This document shows, piece after piece, positions 6,477 to 6,973 of a stretch of 6,973 nt of DNA. Below the pieces are notes generated by a model. That model saw only the letters and a list, made by a program, of their open reading frames with translations, was not told the origin of the DNA and ran no database searches. Made by a program: the position numbers and the translations under genes. Position 1 is the stretch's first letter; each line of letters opens with the position of its first letter. Location of the stretch: contig JANWIQ010000050.1 in the NCBI GenBank assembly GCA_025449795.1, positions 1 to 6,973 of the forward strand, given 5' to 3'. This stretch comes from Minisyncoccota bacterium. Lineage in GTDB: Bacteria > Patescibacteriota > Microgenomatia > Levybacterales > UBA12049.

Positions 6477-6973
6477 ATGCTCTATTTAAGTCAACTCCTC
6501 GGAAGGAATATCTATTATCAGGGAAGGCAATTTGGAAAAATTCTTGATATGGCAATCTTTTTAAATAAGACTGTTCCTCCTGTGTCAAAAATTGAAGTCC
6601 AGCATGGAAAGACAAAAATTACCATTCCGCCATACGCTGTCCGATTTGCAGAGGGGAATCTTCAGTTAATAACAGATAATTTTCCCCATTTGCCTTTTGA
6701 CCATACAGATTTATATCTTGGAGAAGACCTTTTGGACAAACAAGTCATCGATGTCGACGGGAGAAGACTTGTTCGCGTAAACGATGTCATCTTGGAAAAT
6801 GGACATGAATTAAAAGTTTCCGGCATTGATGTGGGTATTAATGGCATATTGCGGCGACTTGGACTGGGTCTGATGAAAACAAAGGATAAAGTTTTGCCGT
6901 GGCGATTTATTGAAGCATTTGATTATGATACCGGAACCATAAAGTTGCGGCTTCGGCAAAACAACCTAGCCAA
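6477..6973 (+). CDS. PRC-barrel / MgtE-N type protein, N-terminal part (cut by window end)
   Basis: 165 codons are present and the frame is open at the right edge. Two PRC-barrel-like units are visible. The first starts LSQLLGRNIYYQGRQFGKIL (residues 4-23). The second has LLDKQVIDVDGRRLVRVND (85-103), GIDVGINGILRRLGLG (116-131) and a DKVLPWRFIE stretch (137-146). This pattern, especially vDVG..G.LRRLG followed by a PW segment, is typical of the region in front of the MgtE N-terminal and CBS domains in COG2239-like proteins, so those domains are expected beyond the edge. Such proteins sense or move Mg2+ or other divalent metals and are often found with Nramp-type transporters. Neither the metal nor whether a transport domain follows can be seen here. 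The start is well fixed: an in-frame TAA at 6468-6470 lies just upstream, and the ATG at 6477 is the first start codon after it. There is no ribosome site, in line with a leaderless mRNA. It is divergent from lon. Confidence 0.8.
   Translation, partial: MLYLSQLLGRNIYYQGRQFGKILDMAIFLNKTVPPVSKIEVQHGKTKITIPPYAVRFAEGNLQLITDNFPHLPFDHTDLYLGEDLLDKQVIDVDGRRLVRVNDVILENGHELKVSGIDVGINGILRRLGLGLMKTKDKVLPWRFIEAFDYDTGTIKLRLRQNNLA

Noticed and set aside
1..6973. CRISPR arrays, tRNAs, IS ends, phage or defence genes
   Set aside because: No regularly spaced direct repeats, cloverleaf-like sequences, transposase motifs or defence-domain motifs were seen. All long stretches are explained by the listed genes.

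Overview
The window is AT-rich and holds a compact stretch of bacterial chromosome with four well-supported genes, one gene cut by the right edge, and a possible gene tail at the left edge. No rRNA, tRNA, CRISPR array, insertion sequence, phage gene or convincing intrinsic terminator was seen. The tight packing, the GT-C glycosyltransferase type and the debranching-enzyme type resemble genomes of Candidatus Patescibacteria (CPR), perhaps Microgenomates. This placement is an inference from gene style; no marker gene in the window proves it.

Layout from left to right. Bases 1-63 (+) may encode the last 20 residues of a gene that starts outside. Bases 53-2154 (-) form a two-gene operon: a 505-residue GT-C type membrane glycosyltransferase, followed with a 4-nt ATGA overlap by a small multi-pass membrane protein of unknown function. 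A divergent intergenic region of about 130 nt (2155-2284) separates this operon from a (+) gene for a glycogen-debranching / amylo-alpha-1,6-glucosidase type (alpha/alpha)6-barrel glycosidase (about 2285-3973). That gene ends tail-to-tail with lon (3970-6342, -), the two stop codons overlapping by 4 nt. A second divergent region of 134 nt (6343-6476) separates lon from a PRC-barrel / MgtE-N type gene (6477 to beyond the edge, +), probably tied to divalent-metal transport.

The most informative non-coding part is 6343-6476. It carries two back-to-back promoters, each with a perfect TTGACA -35 box. The lon promoter is covered by a CIRCE-like inverted repeat (one perfect TTAGCACTC half-site, a second half-site with 7 of 9 matches, and a 10-nt rather than 9-nt spacer), which suggests heat-shock control of lon by an HrcA-type repressor. 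The rightward promoter has its -10 box only 9 nt before the ATG, with an in-frame stop just before that start, so its mRNA should be leaderless or nearly so. A similar but weaker arrangement (TACAAT, 7 nt, ATG) precedes the debranching-enzyme gene.

The genes do not form one pathway. They look like surface glycan synthesis (glycosyltransferase pair), alpha-glucan breakdown (debranching-type enzyme), protein quality control (Lon) and metal homeostasis (PRC-barrel/MgtE-N). I saw no clearly new multi-gene system. The items most worth checking are the lon operator, the leaderless promoters and the small protein coupled to the glycosyltransferase.
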